Positions 61,522 through 64,000 of a stretch of DNA of 64,000 bases are shown one piece after another. The notes beneath the pieces were generated by a model. It made no database searches. It was given only the letters and a program-made list of their open reading frames with translations, and was not told the DNA's origin. The translations under genes were made by a program, and so were the position numbers. Each line of letters opens with the position of its first letter. The first letter of the stretch is position 1. This stretch comes from Meloidogyne chitwoodi. Taxonomy: Eukaryota > Nematoda > Chromadorea > Rhabditida > Meloidogynidae. The stretch covers positions 2,249,758 through 2,313,757 of the forward strand of contig JACZZP010000014.1 in the NCBI GenBank assembly GCA_015183035.1, in the 5' to 3' direction.

Positions 61522-64000
61522 AGCTTCCGAAAACTTTCAACTGAGTTCCGAAAAACATTCAGCTGAGTTCCGAAAACATTCAGCTGAGTTCTGAAAACAT
61601 TCAGCTGAGTTCCGAAAACTTTCAACTGAGTTCCGAAAACATTCAGCTGAGTTCCGAAAACTTTCAACTGAGTTCCGAAAAACATTCAGCTGAGTTCCGA
61701 AAACATTCAGCTGAGTTCCGAAAACTTCCAGCTGAGTTCCAAAAACATTCAGCTGAGTTCTGAAAACATTCAGCTGAGTTCCGAAAACTTTCAACTGAGT
61801 TCCGAAAACATTCAGCTGAGTTCCGAAAACTTTCAACTGAGTTCCGAAAAACATTCAGCTGAGTTCCGAAAACTTTCAGCTGAGTTCCGAAAACTTTCAA
61901 CTGAGTTCCGAAAAACATTCAGCTGAGTTCCGAAAACATTCAGCTGAGTTCCGAAAACTTCCAGCTGAGTTCCGAAAAACATTCAGCTGAGTTCTGAAAA
62001 CATTCAGCTGAGTTCCGAAAACTTTCAACTGAGTTCCGAAAACATTCAGCTGAGTTCCGAAAACTTTCAACTGAGTTCCGAAAACATTCAGCTGAGTTCC
62101 GAAAACTTTCAACTGAGTTCCGAAAAACATTCAGCTGAGTTCCGAAAACTTTCAGCTGAGTTCCGAAAACATTCAGCTGAGTTCCGAAAACATTCAGCTG
62201 AGTTCCGAAAACTTTCAACTGAGTTCCGAAAAACATTCAGCTGAGTTCCGAAAACATTCAGCTGAGTTCCGAAAACTTCCAGCTGAGTTCCAAAAACATT
62301 CAGCTGAGTTCTGAAAACATTCAGCTGAGTTCCGAAAACTTTCAACTGAGTTCCGAAAACATTCAGCTGAGTTCCGAAAACTTTCAACTGAGTTCCGAAA
62401 AACATTCAGCTGAGTTCCGAAAACTTTCAGCTGAGTTCCGAAAACATTCAGCTGAGTTCCGAAAACTTCCAGCTGAGTTCCAAAAACATTCAGCTGAGTT
62501 CTGAAAACATTCAGCTGAGTTCCGAAAACTTTCAACTGAGTTCCGAAAACATTCAGCTGAGTTCCGAAAACTTTCAACTGAGTTCCGAAAACATTCAGCT
62601 GAGTTCCGAAAACTTTCAACTGAGTTCCGAAAAACATTCAGCTGAGTTCCGAAATCTTTCAACTGAGTTCCGAAAACATTCAGCTGAGTTCCGAAAACTT
62701 TCAACTGAGTTCCGAAAACATTCAGCTGAGTTCCGAAAACTTCTAGCTGAGTTCCGAAAAACATTCAGCTGAGTTCCGAAAACTTTCAACTGAGTTCCGA
62801 AAAACATTCAGCTGAGTTCCGAAAACTTTCAGCTGAGTTCCGAAAACTTTCAGCTGAGTTCCGAAAACATTCAGCTGAGTTCCGAAAACTTCCAGCTGAG
62901 TTCCAAAAACATTCAGCTGAGTTCTGAAAACATTCAGCTGAGTTCCGAAAACTTTCAACTGAGTTCCGAAAACATTCAGCTGAGTTCCGAAAACTTTCAA
63001 CTGAGTTCCGAAAACATTCAGCTGAGTTCCGAAAACTTTCAACTGAGTTCCGAAAAACATTCAGCTGAGTTCCGAAAACTTTCAACTGAGTTCCGAAAAC
63101 ATTCAGCTGAGTTCCGAAAACTTTCAACTGAGTTCCGAAAACATTCAGCTGAGTTCCGAAAACTTCCAGCTGAGTTCCGAAAAACATTCAGCTGAGTTCC
63201 GAAAACTTTCAACTGAGTTCCGAAAAACATTCAGCTGAGTTCCGAAAACTTTCAGCTGAGTTCCGAAAACTTTCAGCTGAGTTCCGAAAACATTCAGCTG
63301 AGTTCCGAAAACTTCCAGCTGAGTTCCGAAAACTTCCAGCTGAGTTCCGAAAACTTCCAGCTGAGTTCCAAAAACATTCAGCTGAGTTCCGAAAACTTCC
63401 AGCTGAGTTCCGAAAACTTCCAGCTGAGTTCCAAAAACATTCAGCTGAGTTCCGAAAACTTCCAGCTGAATTCCGAAAACATTCAGCTGAGTTCCGAAAA
63501 CTTTCAACTGAGTTCCGAAAAACATTCAGCTGAGTTCCGAAAACTTTCAACTGAGTTCCGAAAACATTCAGCTGAGTTCCGAAAACTTTCAACTGAGTTC
63601 CGAAAAACATTCAGCTGAGTTCCGAAAACTTTCAACTGAGTTCCGAAAAACATTCAGCTGAGTTCCGAAAACTTTCAACTGAGTTCCGAAAAACATTCAG
63701 CTGAGTTCCGAAAACTTTCAGCTGAGTTCCGAAAACTTTCAGCTGAGTTCCGAAAACATTCAGCTGAGTTCCGAAAACTTCCAGCTGAGTTCCGAAAACT
63801 TCCAGCTGAGTTCCAAAAACATTCAGCTGAGTTCCGAAAACTTCCAGCTGAGTTCCGAAAACTTCCAGCTGAGTTCCAAAAACATTCAGCTGAGTTCCGA
63901 AAACTTCCAGCTGAGTTCCGAAAACTTCCAGCTGAGTTCCAAAAACATTCAGCTGAGTTCCGAAAACTTCCAGCTGAGTTCCAAAAACATTCAGCTGAGT
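61522..64000 (-). repeat. 21-bp satellite array, reversed orientation (continues past window)
   Basis: The same satellite continues with reversed polarity as AAAACATTCAGCTGAGTTCCG units to the window end, about 117 copies. The switch occurs within CTCAGC at 61519-61524, where GTTTTCGGAA and TTCCGAAAAC face each other. The first reversed units are homogenised core types, not mirror copies of the divergent units left of the switch. Confidence 0.95.

Noticed and set aside
61092..61685. Palindromic fold-back artefact centred on 61,521
   Set aside because: The two sides carry different repeat variants, so they are not mirror copies; an assembly join is still possible and is listed as a check.
50261..63610. 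Dozens of long open frames reading VFGTQLK or RNSAESF repeats
   Set aside because: They are translations of the 21-bp satellite, open because 21 is divisible by three and the unit lacks stops in two frames. They end only where a 22-bp unit shifts the frame and occur identically in both orientations.
50114..64000. CRISPR array
   Set aside because: The repeats are head-to-tail without unique spacers and the genome is eukaryotic with introns.
50114..64000. Canonical nematode telomere (TTAGGC)n
   Set aside because: No tandem TTAGGC run was seen; the unit is unrelated in sequence.

Overview
The window is nuclear DNA of a nematode. It is very AT-rich. Genes carry many short introns ending in TTTTAG or TTTCAG, start codons lie a few bases after an acceptor-like site (as in spliced-leader trans-splicing), closely spaced same-strand genes look like operons, and the proteins match C. 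elegans families. A clade IV, root-knot-nematode-like (Meloidogyne) genome fits best, but the genus is an inference. Gene models were built by hand. Coding sums divisible by three support the models whose exon lists are given.

Layout. 1-12.8 kb holds minus-strand genes: the 5' part of tir-1/SARM1 (cut by the window start), a posterior (Abd-B class) Hox gene, then wip-1 (WASP-interacting protein) followed 132 bp later by a small one-helix protein. 13.4-14.5 kb has a plus-strand gene of nine tiny exons for a candidate secreted protein of no known family. 14.8-21.6 kb holds four plus-strand genes with gaps of 94, 171 and 167 bp, a likely operon: ZNF830 homologue, AIF (wah-1), prohibitin-2 and DGAT1. 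22.1-37.3 kb holds ILK (pat-4), MPC1 (minus), a mitochondrial GrpE divergent from MPC1, CDK12, glutathione reductase and integrin beta (pat-3). ILK and integrin beta act together at integrin adhesions. AIF, PHB2, MPC1 and GrpE are mitochondrial.

Beyond about 37.3 kb the character changes. Instead of intact genes there are an importin-alpha IBB fragment, a FLYWCH/coiled-coil gene with an in-frame stop, a DDX41 pseudogene split by a transposon, and an acyl-CoA dehydrogenase pseudogene. Non-autonomous inverted-repeat transposons lie among them, three with clear target-site duplications and one with probable TA. From 50.1 kb to the window end runs a tandem satellite with a 21-bp unit. Its orientation reverses at about 61,521.

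Most interesting: (1) the mitochondrial GrpE gene seems to have taken its first two exons from an inverted copy of the 3' part of the adjacent MPC1 gene; (2) the 21-bp satellite, with an E-box-like CANNTG in essentially every unit read and a polarity switch; (3) the orphan nine-exon candidate secreted gene; (4) a pseudogene segment bounded by two oppositely oriented short tandem arrays.
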